DNA from: Actinomycetota bacterium
GTDB lineage: Bacteria > Actinomycetota > Actinomycetes > Nanopelagicales > Nanopelagicaceae
Direction of reading: 5' to 3'
Assembly: GCA_009699795.1 (NCBI GenBank)
Contig: WLNK01000057.1
Span: 1 to 5,529 of the forward strand
Length of the DNA stretch: 5,529 bases
Shown here: positions 1-5,529 of the stretch, one piece after another
Layout: every line of letters begins with the position of its first letter
Position numbering within the stretch: the stretch's first letter is position 1
Translations under genes and position numbers: made by a program
The notes under the pieces: model-generated
What the model saw: only the letters and a program-made list of their open reading frames with translations
Database searches by the model: none
Told to the model about the DNA's origin: nothing

Positions 1-110
1 ATTTCTCTAGCAATTCTAAATAGTGATGCGTGGCCTTCATGAAGTGCGCCCATTGTCGGGACAAATGCGCAGCCAGAAACCAACTCTGTTGCGTTTATAA
101 CTATCTTCAT
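1..110 (-). CDS. panC: Pantothenate synthetase PanC, N-terminal fragment (runs off the left edge)
   Basis: PanC condenses pantoate and beta-alanine with ATP to form pantothenate, the precursor of coenzyme A, in the cytosol. Only the first 36 codons are inside the window. They contain the family signature PTMGALHEGH at residues 18-27, which holds the HxGH nucleotide-binding motif (H24, H27), followed by ASLFRIAR; this is diagnostic of PanC. The ATG at 108-110 is the only usual start before an in-frame TAA at 156-158, and it sits 6 bases after a GGAG. The leader before PTMG is only 17 residues, whereas E. coli PanC (from memory) has 27, so the first helix seems to be missing. The gene follows folK after 53 bases in the same direction. 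Those 53 bases show no hairpin with a T-tract and no clear -10/-35 pair, so panC is probably on the same transcript. Confidence 0.93.
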   Translation of the reverse strand, partial: MKIVINATELVSGCAFVPTMGALHEGHASLFRIARE

Positions 111-116
111 ATCTGG

Positions 117-120
117 CTCC
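117..120 (-). promoter_or_regulatory. Ribosome binding site of panC
   Basis: On the minus strand the bases read GGAG, followed by a 6-base spacer (CCAGAT) and the panC ATG. The spacing is near optimal. It supports the ATG at 108-110 as the real start even though the resulting N-terminus is short. Confidence 0.7.
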
Positions 121-163
121 AGTCCTTTCAGGTACCGGGCGATGATGTGAAAAGTTTAGAGCT

Positions 164-610
164 TTAAGGCAATTGCTCCAAAAGTTCACTGATTCGACCA
201 TGAGTTAACAGGATTGCATCAGGCTCAATCTGCGCCCATGGCTCCAAAACAAAGCGCCGCTCATGTGCACGAGGATGCGGAAGTTGTAATTCATCTGCAC
301 TACTTAATAGCCCACCGTATTGAATTAAATCTAAATCAATAGTTCGAGGGCCCCAGCGCTCCGAGCGTTCGCGCCCCAAACTCTTTTCAATGCCATGAAG
401 CAGTGAAAGTAATTGCGTAGCAGGAAGTTCTGAATTAAGAATGCATACTGCATTTAAGTAATCTGGTTGATCGGGTCCGCCCACTGGTTTAGTTGAAAAG
501 TAATCAGATACAGCAATTACATCAGTTGATTCCTTGAGTAAGGCAACAGCAATATCTAACTGTTCAGTTGGGCTTCCGATATTTGCCCCTAGTGCAACTA
601 TCGCTTTCAT
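164..610 (-). CDS. folK: 2-amino-4-hydroxy-6-hydroxymethyldihydropteridine pyrophosphokinase (HPPK)
   Basis: FolK transfers pyrophosphate from ATP to 6-hydroxymethyl-7,8-dihydropterin, making the activated pterin that FolP uses. The 148-residue product is close to the family's usual 150-160 and appears complete. It opens with ALGANIG (residues 6-12) and then has PDYLNAV (49-55), the pterin-binding region. The HPPK signature RWGPRTIDLDLI lies at 85-96, with R89 and the two magnesium-binding aspartates D92 and D94; these match E. coli R92, D95 and D97 with a constant offset of 3. LPHPRAHERR at 110-119 supplies H112 and R118, equivalent to E. coli H115 and R121. The ATG overlaps the folB stop as ATGA, and no ribosome site is visible just upstream, which points to translational coupling. 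It stops with TAA, 53 bases before panC. Confidence 0.97.
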   Translation of the reverse strand: MKAIVALGANIGSPTEQLDIAVALLKESTDVIAVSDYFSTKPVGGPDQPDYLNAVCILNSELPATQLLSLLHGIEKSLGRERSERWGPRTIDLDLIQYGGLLSSADELQLPHPRAHERRFVLEPWAQIEPDAILLTHGRISELLEQLP

Positions 611-969
611 CTTGTAATTGTTACCGAAATATCTTTAACTTCGGCGTCAACGGGTGCATGAGGCTTATGAATAGTAATGACAACTTTGCTGACTGTCGGA
701 TAAGCACTTTTAATTTTCTCGGCAATACGGCCCGCAAGTCTTTCAATCAAATTTACCGCTTCACCCTGAATTTCCTCCACTACAAGATCAACAACTTTTG
801 AATAATCAATCGTCGAATCTAATAAATCGCTCTTACTAGCTTCTGTTAAATCCAGAGAAAGCTCAACGTCTGCAATAAAAGTTTGGCCGTGAATTCGCTC
901 ATCTTTAAATACACCGTGATAACCGAAGGCTTTAATGCCGATTAGGTTTATTTGATCAGACATGTGCAT
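607..969 (-). CDS. folB: Dihydroneopterin aldolase
   Basis: FolB cleaves 7,8-dihydroneopterin to 6-hydroxymethyl-7,8-dihydropterin and glycolaldehyde, feeding FolK. The 120-residue product matches the normal size of this small enzyme, which usually forms an octamer. GYHGVFKDER at residues 16-25 contains E24. Y56, E76 (in NLIERLA) and K102 (in IHKPHAPV) follow. These match S. aureus E22, Y54, E74 and K100 with a constant offset of 2, so the active-site set is intact. Two starts are possible: ATG at 967-969 (used here) or ATG at 961-963, two codons later. A weak AGAAG lies 6 bases before the first, while the alignment with S. aureus favours the second. The start overlaps the 3' end of folP by 14 or 8 bases, and the stop overlaps the folK start by 4, so expression is probably coupled. 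Confidence 0.96.
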   Translation of the reverse strand: MHMSDQINLIGIKAFGYHGVFKDERIHGQTFIADVELSLDLTEASKSDLLDSTIDYSKVVDLVVEEIQGEAVNLIERLAGRIAEKIKSAYPTVSKVVITIHKPHAPVDAEVKDISVTITR

Positions 970-1717
970 CTATGACTTCTCTATGTGGCTTCACACTGTG
1001 AACTCTAACGCCCCAAATATCTTTGCCTACAAGGGAGCGAGTGATATCAATAGTTGCTTCTTCACGCTTATCGGGATTATCTCCGCCGAGAAATCTTTTG
1101 CGTGAGGCTCCAATTAATATTGGGTATCCGAGTGCTTGTAGCTCATGCAAGCGATCCAGAATTTCCCAGTTGTGCTTCACATCCTTTGAAAATCCAAGAC
1201 CCGGATCGAGAATGAGATTTTCTCTCTTAATTCCCGCTGCAATAGCTTTTTCGATCTGCTCTTTAAGCTCGTCAATAACATCTAGGACAACATCTCCATA
1301 AACTGCAAGGGAATTCATATCCTTTGAATGTCCACGCCAATGCATAAGTACGTATTTGCAATTAAGTGCAGCAATTACAGCAAACATATCTGGATCTGCT
1401 TTACCGCCACTTACATCATTAACAATTGATGCCCCTGCCTCCACTGCTTTCTTTGCAGTATCCGCCGACATTGTGTCGATACTTATAACTGCGCCTTTTC
1501 CTACAAGTGCTTTTATTACGGGGAGAGTTCTTATTTGTTCTTGCTCAACAGAAACTCTTTCTGCTCCGGGCCGGGTTGATTCTCCGCCGACATCGATGAC
1601 ATTTACGCCTTCAGAAATCATTTCGATTCCGCGAGCGATGGCGTGTGTGGAATCTAAATACTTCCCACCGTCAGCGAATGAATCTGGTGTGACGTTTAGG
1701 ATTCCCATTACCAACAT
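956..1717 (-). CDS. folP: Dihydropteroate synthase
   Basis: FolP joins 6-hydroxymethyl-dihydropterin pyrophosphate to p-aminobenzoate to give dihydropteroate; the family is the target of sulfonamides. The 253-residue TIM barrel shows the standard motif series: MGILNVTPDSFADGG at 4-18 (pyrophosphate loop, N8), DVGGESTRPG at 42-51, SIDTM at 79-83, VNDVSGG at 99-105, LMHWRG at 124-129, LDPGLGFSK at 170-178 (D171, K178), GASRKRFLG at 203-211 (K207) and RVH at 238-240. The ATG at 1715-1717 was chosen because the barrel starts at once, an AGG lies 7 bases upstream, and the folE stop is 4 bases before it; a GTG at 1790-1792 would add 25 non-homologous residues read through folE. The loop after RKRFLG is short, and the C-terminus ends soon after RVHSV, so it is smaller than M. 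tuberculosis FolP1 (about 280). Confidence 0.96.
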   Translation of the reverse strand: MLVMGILNVTPDSFADGGKYLDSTHAIARGIEMISEGVNVIDVGGESTRPGAERVSVEQEQIRTLPVIKALVGKGAVISIDTMSADTAKKAVEAGASIVNDVSGGKADPDMFAVIAALNCKYVLMHWRGHSKDMNSLAVYGDVVLDVIDELKEQIEKAIAAGIKRENLILDPGLGFSKDVKHNWEILDRLHELQALGYPILIGASRKRFLGGDNPDKREEATIDITRSLVGKDIWGVRVHSVKPHREVIDAHV

Positions 1718-1721
1718 GGTC

Positions 1722-2333
1722 TTACCTATTTGTAATAAGACTAATTGCTTCAGAACGAGTTGCTGGATCTCGCAATACTCCGCGCACGGCACTCGTTGTG
1801 GTGCGCGCTTGCGATTTTTTCACACCTCTCATTGACATGCAAAGATGTTCACAATCAATAATCACGATGACGCCCATGGGATTTAAAATTTCAACCATTG
1901 CATCTGCAATTTGTGTTGTTAATCGCTCTTGTACTTGTGGGCGCTTGGCAAAGAGATCAACAAGTCTGGCAACTTTTGAAAGGCCAGTTATTTTTCCTCT
2001 AGGTATATAGCCAACGTGTGCCACACCATGAAATGGCGTTAAGTGATGTTCGCACTGTGAAAATACTTCAATATCTCTAATGATGACGAGTTCTTCATGA
2101 CCGATATCAAAAGTTGTCGTTAGTACATCTTTTGGTGACTCATAAAGGCCAGCGAAATTTTCTTTGAATGCTCGTGCAACTCGTGCAGGGGTATCTTTCA
2201 ATCCGTCACGATTTGGGTCTTCACCAATTGCTAGCAATAACTCTTTTACCGCAGCTTCCGCGCGAGCTTGGTCGTATGGATGAATTGCGCGTCCATCTTC
2301 CGGGCCCATTGATACAGAATTAACTTCAGTCAC
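1722..2333 (-). CDS. folE: GTP cyclohydrolase I
   Basis: FolE converts GTP to 7,8-dihydroneopterin triphosphate and formate, the first committed step of folate synthesis. With the start used here the product is 203 residues; M. tuberculosis FolE is 202 from memory. The zinc ligands are C94 and H97 in SQCEHHLTPF (residues 92-101) and C165 in EHLCMSMRG (162-170). These match E. coli C110, H113 and C181 with a constant offset of 16. Catalytic H96 and H163, and substrate-binding E136 in RPQVQERL, are also present, and SAVRG occurs near the end. The start is uncertain: GTG at 2331-2333 (chosen, overlapping the ftsH stop by 8 bases), ATG at 2307-2309 (195 residues, 16 bases after ftsH) or GTG at 2370-2372. 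None has a good ribosome site. The GTG at 2333 gives a leader most like Streptomyces and mycobacterial FolE. It ends with TAA, 4 bases before folP. Confidence 0.95.
   Translation of the reverse strand: MTEVNSVSMGPEDGRAIHPYDQARAEAAVKELLLAIGEDPNRDGLKDTPARVARAFKENFAGLYESPKDVLTTTFDIGHEELVIIRDIEVFSQCEHHLTPFHGVAHVGYIPRGKITGLSKVARLVDLFAKRPQVQERLTTQIADAMVEILNPMGVIVIIDCEHLCMSMRGVKKSQARTTTSAVRGVLRDPATRSEAISLITNR
1725..1727 (-). promoter_or_regulatory. Weak ribosome binding site that supports the folP start
   Basis: The minus strand reads AGG, then the folE stop TAA and four bases (GACC), then the folP ATG, giving a 7-base spacer. The match is short, but together with the folE stop it fits termination-reinitiation at the ATG at 1715-1717 rather than at the distant upstream GTG. 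Confidence 0.4.
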
Positions 2334-4389
2334 TAGTGCTCTTTTTAACTCGGCGCGGTTTCTTCTCTTCACTCTTTTCGTCGCTCTTTTTAGGAACGAT
2401 GCGTTCTGGAATATCTACCGGAGGTTGTGATGAAGGAATGCGAAGCGAAGAACCCGTCCAAGCTGGACGCTTTGAAACGGACTTAACTTTTTTGAAGATG
2501 ACAGCAATTTCTTCCTTATTAAGAGTTTCGCGTTCTAGAAGTTGCACAACCATTGCATCAAGAATTGTTCGGTTTGCAACAAGAATTTCATAAGCTTCTT
2601 GGTGAGCGTTCTCAATGAGTTTGCGTATTTCCCCATCTACTACGCTTGCAACGTTCTCTGAATAGTCACGCTGATGACCGAAATCGCGGCCCATAAATGG
2701 TTCAGAACTATCTGCACCAAGTTTGATTGCACCAATAGCTTCAGTCATTCCGTATTGCGTAACCATTGCACGAGCAAGGGCGGTCGCTTTCTCAATGTCA
2801 TTTGAAGCACCTGTTGATGGATCGTGGAAAATCAACTCTTCAGCTGCACGCCCACCAAGTGAGTAAGCAAGCTGGTCAAGTAATTGATTGCGAGTAGTCG
2901 AGTATTTATCTTCGTCAGGAAGCACCATTGTGTAACCAAGGGCACGACCGCGAGGCATGATTGTAATTTTGTGAACAGGATCAGTATGTGGAAGTGCATG
3001 AGCAACAAGTGCATGACCTGCTTCATGATAGGCAGTAACTCTGCGCTCTTCGTCAGACATAATTCGTGACTTACGTTGTGGTCCAGCCATTACTCGATCA
3101 ATAGCTTCATCAATTTGAGAGTTACTAATTGCTTTCTTTCCTTCACGAGCAGTCAATAACGCTGCTTCATTTAATACATTCGCAAGATCTGCGCCGGTAA
3201 ATCCAGGTGTTCGGCGTGCATATGTCATCAAATCAACATCACTAGAAACGGGTTTATTTTTTGCATGCACTTTTAGAATTTCTGCGCGACCCTTTAAATC
3301 AGGTCTATCAACTGCAATCTGACGATCAAAGCGGCCAGGGCGAAGAAGTGCTGGGTCCAAAACATCTGGGCGGTTTGTTGCGGCGATTAAAACAACTTGA
3401 CCGTTATTTTCAAATCCATCCATTTCAACAAGTAGTTGATTCAAAGTTTGTTCGCGTTCATCATGTCCGCCACCCATACCTGCGCCACGTTGACGACCAA
3501 CAGCATCAATTTCATCAACAAAGACAATTGCTGGAGCATTTGCCTTTGCTTGTGCGAAAAGATCTCGAACGCGAGATGCGCCAACACCAACAAACATTTC
3601 TACGAAATCTGAACCTGAGATTGAATAGAAGGGAACGCCCGCTTCACCAGCGACGGCGCGAGCAAGAAGAGTCTTACCTGTTCCTGGAGGACCATAAAGA
3701 AGAACACCTTTAGGAATCTTCGCGCCAAGTAGAGCGTACTTAGGAGGATTAGCAAGAAAATCTTTAATCTCTTCCAGTTCTGCGATTGCTTCATCAGCAC
3801 CAGCAACGTCCGCAAAAGTGTTTTGTGGAACGTCATTGTTCTGAAGTTTTGCACGTGACTTACCAAATGAAAATACCCGGCCGCCCCCTTGAGCTTGTCC
3901 CATCATAAGGAAGAAGAGGAAGCCAATAATTAAGAACGGTGCAAATGAAAGTAGGAATGAAACCAATAGTGATTGAGTAGGGACATCAACGCTCCAACCT
4001 TTAGAAGGTGGATTACCTGTGAGTGCATCAACAATTGTTGGCTCTTGTCTTGCTACATAAGAAGCTTCAACTTTAGAAGATCCATTGATTTGTTTTCCGG
4101 ATTTCAAAATTATGCGAATCTTTTGTGCCTTATCCACAATGACAGCTGATTCGACTTTCGATGCAGAAATGGCATCCAATACCTGTGAAGTTTTCACTTC
4201 TACATATCGGCTACCAGCTCCTGAAATCTGACCAAAAATAGATACGGCAAAAATCGCGACGATGATCCAGAAGAGTGGTCCGCGGAAAATTTTCCCAGTG
4301 CGAGTTTGCGGAACTTTCTTAGAACTCTTCTTAGATGCGGAGCCCTTTGTAGACTTTGCCTTTTTCTTTAATTGATCAAGTTTGCTCAT
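2326..4389 (-). CDS. ftsH: ATP-dependent zinc metalloprotease FtsH (membrane AAA+ protease)
   Basis: FtsH is a hexameric inner-membrane protease that uses ATP to pull out and degrade misfolded membrane proteins and selected regulators. The 687-residue product looks complete. A Lys/Ser-rich cytoplasmic leader (1-38) precedes membrane helix 1 (about 39-56), an outer-face domain (57-138) and helix 2 (about 139-163). The AAA+ module has Walker A GPPGTGKT (233-240), the pore motif MFVGVG (265-270), Walker B IVFVDEID (288-295) and second region of homology TNRPDVLDPALLRPGRFDR (338-356) with arginine fingers R350 and R353. The protease zinc site is HEAGH (455-459), with the probable third ligand D531 in TGASND. 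The tail (about 640-687) is charged and lysine-rich. ATG 4387-4389 is the only start between the hpt stop and the first helix. It has no clear ribosome site, so coupling to hpt, 18 bases upstream, is likely. Confidence 0.98.
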   Translation of the reverse strand: MSKLDQLKKKAKSTKGSASKKSSKKVPQTRTGKIFRGPLFWIIVAIFAVSIFGQISGAGSRYVEVKTSQVLDAISASKVESAVIVDKAQKIRIILKSGKQINGSSKVEASYVARQEPTIVDALTGNPPSKGWSVDVPTQSLLVSFLLSFAPFLIIGFLFFLMMGQAQGGGRVFSFGKSRAKLQNNDVPQNTFADVAGADEAIAELEEIKDFLANPPKYALLGAKIPKGVLLYGPPGTGKTLLARAVAGEAGVPFYSISGSDFVEMFVGVGASRVRDLFAQAKANAPAIVFVDEIDAVGRQRGAGMGGGHDEREQTLNQLLVEMDGFENNGQVVLIAATNRPDVLDPALLRPGRFDRQIAVDRPDLKGRAEILKVHAKNKPVSSDVDLMTYARRTPGFTGADLANVLNEAALLTAREGKKAISNSQIDEAIDRVMAGPQRKSRIMSDEERRVTAYHEAGHALVAHALPHTDPVHKITIMPRGRALGYTMVLPDEDKYSTTRNQLLDQLAYSLGGRAAEELIFHDPSTGASNDIEKATALARAMVTQYGMTEAIGAIKLGADSSEPFMGRDFGHQRDYSENVASVVDGEIRKLIENAHQEAYEILVANRTILDAMVVQLLERETLNKEEIAVIFKKVKSVSKRPAWTGSSLRIPSSQPPVDIPERIVPKKSDEKSEEKKPRRVKKSTSD

Positions 4390-4407
4390 TACCGATTCAG
4401 CCCGTTC

Positions 4408-4959
4408 CTACGAATACATGTGCTTTGCAAGCACACCAATAAATGAAAGGTTGCGATACTTCTCATCAAAATCAAGCCCATAACCGACAACAAAATCCGA
4501 TGGAATTTCAAAGCCAACGTATTTAACCGGTACATCAACTTTCGCGGCTTCTGGTTTGCGCAATATTGCAAGGATTTCAACGCTTGCAGCACCACGAGTC
4601 AGTAAGTTTGCACGTAGCCAAGAAAGTGTCAGACCAGAGTCAACGATGTCTTCAACAATTAAAATATTTCTACCAGTAATGTCGCGATCTAAATCTTTTA
4701 GAATCCGAACTACACCGCTTGATTTAGTTCCAGAACCGTAAGAAGAAACGGCCATCCAATCCATTTCAACATGACGTTGCATTGCGCGAGTTAAATCAGC
4801 CATCGCCATGATTGCGCCTTTTAATACGCCAACAAGTAAGAGGTCGCGATCTTTGTAATCTTTATCAACTTGTGCGGCAAGTTCAGCAATCTTTGTTCGC
4901 AACTGTTCTTCCGTCGCAATCACGCGTTCAACATCTGTACCAACTGATGACAAATCCAC
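4408..4959 (-). CDS. hpt: Hypoxanthine(-guanine) phosphoribosyltransferase
   Basis: Hpt salvages hypoxanthine, and usually guanine, by joining them to PRPP to give IMP or GMP; GTP made from these is the substrate of FolE. The 183-residue product is within the family's usual size. LKG at 46-48 and the mobile loop SSYGSGTKSSG at 72-82 precede the PRPP-binding motif ILIVEDIVDSGLT at 99-111, with E103, D104 and the general base D107. Purine-site residues K135, F156, V157 and D163 and pyrophosphate-site R169 match human HPRT K165, F186, V187, D193 and R199 with a constant offset of 30. The start is GTG at 4957-4959, 8 bases after AAGGAG; no ATG is nearby. Sequence alone does not settle the preference for guanine over hypoxanthine. 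It ends with TAG, exactly in frame with the ftsH ATG. Confidence 0.96.
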   Translation of the reverse strand: MDLSSVGTDVERVIATEEQLRTKIAELAAQVDKDYKDRDLLLVGVLKGAIMAMADLTRAMQRHVEMDWMAVSSYGSGTKSSGVVRILKDLDRDITGRNILIVEDIVDSGLTLSWLRANLLTRGAASVEILAILRKPEAAKVDVPVKYVGFEIPSDFVVGYGLDFDEKYRNLSFIGVLAKHMYS

Positions 4960-4967
4960 TCGATGGA

Positions 4968-4973
4968 CTCCTT
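4968..4973 (-). promoter_or_regulatory. Strong ribosome binding site of hpt
   Basis: The minus strand reads AAGGAG followed by an 8-base spacer and the GTG start of hpt. It is the best ribosome site in the window and fixes the hpt start at 4957-4959. It lies in the 29-base gap after the tilS stop, so hpt can be loaded independently of tilS translation. Confidence 0.8.
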
Positions 4974-4988
4974 CGTTAAGTCACTGGC

Positions 4989-5529
4989 TTACTGGCGGGC
5001 TGAGAGCGAAAGTCTGCCCGAAATTCGGGATACCTTCACACCACCCGGCAGGCTGCTCTCGCCTTGCCCGTGCCAATCCGTGACCAAAGCCTCAATGTCA
5101 GCCAGATGTTCTGCAGAAATCGCCCCTGTGGGCGCCCCTGCGGCATAAATCGCCTTACGAAGTACGCGACTTCGGATAGCTCTGGGAAGGCTCGCTAAAT
5201 AAGAGCAGTCGAGTTCGGCAAGGTTTAGCCCTTGGCTTTCACGCTCGGCAATTTCATCAAGTGCATCCGCATCATCACGAAAAAGAGACGCACTTCTGGC
5301 AAGGGCTGCGCAAATTCCGGGACCGAGATTTTCTTCCATGACTGGCAAGACGTTTTTGCGTACACGTACTCGAGTGAATTCAGAATTTTGGTTGTGTGGA
5401 TCGTTCCAAGTATTTAAGCCTAATTCGCTGCAAGCCTTTTCAGTTTCGATTCTGGTGATAGTGAGAAGTGGTCGAATGTAATTTTTATTTTTTGCAGCCA
5501 TTCCCGAAAGCGAACGTGTACCCGAACCG
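4989..5529 (-). CDS. tilS: tRNA(Ile)-lysidine synthase TilS, C-terminal part (runs off the right edge)
   Basis: TilS attaches lysine to C34 of the CAU-anticodon tRNA-Ile, so that it reads AUA and is charged with isoleucine. The last 179 residues are in the window; the N-terminal ATP-binding SGGxDS motif lies outside. The reading frame is open to the edge and begins GSGTRSLSGM, the conserved loop after the ATPase core. IRPLL (residues 18-22 of the fragment), ELGLNTWNDPHN (35-46) and FTRVRVRKNVLP (51-62) follow, all typical of TilS and close to mycobacterial sequences as remembered. An ATG at 5499-5501 is internal, not the start. The protein ends about 118 residues after that proline, so it probably lacks the extra C-terminal domain of E. 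coli TilS, as in other short actinobacterial forms. The stop is TAA, 29 bases before hpt. Confidence 0.93.
   Translation of the reverse strand, partial: GSGTRSLSGMAAKNKNYIRPLLTITRIETEKACSELGLNTWNDPHNQNSEFTRVRVRKNVLPVMEENLGPGICAALARSASLFRDDADALDEIAERESQGLNLAELDCSYLASLPRAIRSRVLRKAIYAAGAPTGAISAEHLADIEALVTDWHGQGESSLPGGVKVSRISGRLSLSARQ

Noticed and set aside
111..163. A possible terminator, riboswitch or promoter between folK and panC
   Set aside because: The only inverted repeats are about 4 bases, plus the six-base palindrome ggtacc at 131-136. There is no T-tract, the stretch is too short for a known riboswitch, and no convincing -10/-35 pair is visible.
568..801. A plus-strand frame spanning the folB-folK junction
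   Set aside because: It is a cysteine- and asparagine-rich translation without family features, and both minus-strand genes there are certain.
1718..1792. The 25-codon upstream extension of folP from GTG at 1790-1792
   Set aside because: The extra residues are read through the conserved end of folE in another frame and do not resemble any FolP N-terminus.
1356..1835. A 159-codon plus-strand open frame opposite folP and the end of folE
   Set aside because: It is low in recognisable motifs and fully covered by two well-supported genes on the other strand.
3261..3713. A 150-codon plus-strand open frame opposite ftsH
   Set aside because: Its translation is rich in His, Gln, Leu and Arg with no domain pattern. 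It lies entirely inside the conserved AAA+ region of ftsH, so it is an antisense shadow.
4389..4595. A minus-strand 68-codon frame inside the 3' part of hpt
   Set aside because: It is an alternative frame within a conserved gene and has no homology pattern.
1..5529. A hidden mobile element, defence system or CRISPR array
   Set aside because: Every stretch is covered by conserved housekeeping genes in one direction. I saw no repeats, integrase or transposase motifs, or abrupt compositional break.

Overview
The window is a single block of co-directional, protein-coding housekeeping genes, all on the minus strand. In transcription order they are tilS (3' part), hpt, ftsH, folE, folP, folB, folK and panC (5' start only). 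The order hpt-ftsH-folE-folP-folB-folK is the classic actinobacterial arrangement. Each protein also resembles its actinobacterial counterpart as I remember it: HGPRT with VVRILKDLDRDI, FolP with VNDVSGG, and TilS with DPHN and FTRVRVR. Codon use leans towards A/T (many AGA, TTA and ATA codons) and gaps are tiny or negative. This suggests a compact, moderately AT-rich actinobacterium rather than a high-GC Streptomyces or Mycobacterium. A streamlined freshwater lineage such as Nanopelagicales is my best guess, but it is inferred from style and memory and was not tested.

Layout from right to left, which is the direction of transcription: tilS ends at 4989. After 29 bases comes hpt, with a GTG start behind a strong AAGGAG ribosome site. 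After 18 bases comes ftsH, in the same frame as hpt. The end of ftsH overlaps the likely start of folE. folP begins 4 bases after the folE stop. The 3' end of folP overlaps the start of folB. folB and folK share an ATGA stop/start. After 53 bases panC begins with its own GGAG site and runs off the left edge. No gap exceeds 53 bases. I saw no tRNA, rRNA, mobile element, CRISPR array, convincing promoter or terminator, so the block is probably read from a promoter beyond the right edge.

How the genes work together: FolE opens the pterin ring system from GTP. FolB cleaves dihydroneopterin to 6-hydroxymethyl-dihydropterin, FolK pyrophosphorylates it, and FolP joins it to p-aminobenzoate to give dihydropteroate. 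The dephosphorylation of dihydroneopterin triphosphate, p-aminobenzoate synthesis, FolC and FolA are not encoded here. Hpt salvages purines (a GTP source), PanC makes pantothenate, TilS matures the AUA-reading tRNA-Ile, and FtsH is the membrane AAA+ protease.

I found no evidence of a new biological system. The points worth a second look are modest: a PanC that seems to lack its first helix, direct folK-panC adjacency, an in-frame hpt-ftsH junction broken by one stop codon, a trimmed FolP, and several unsettled start codons.
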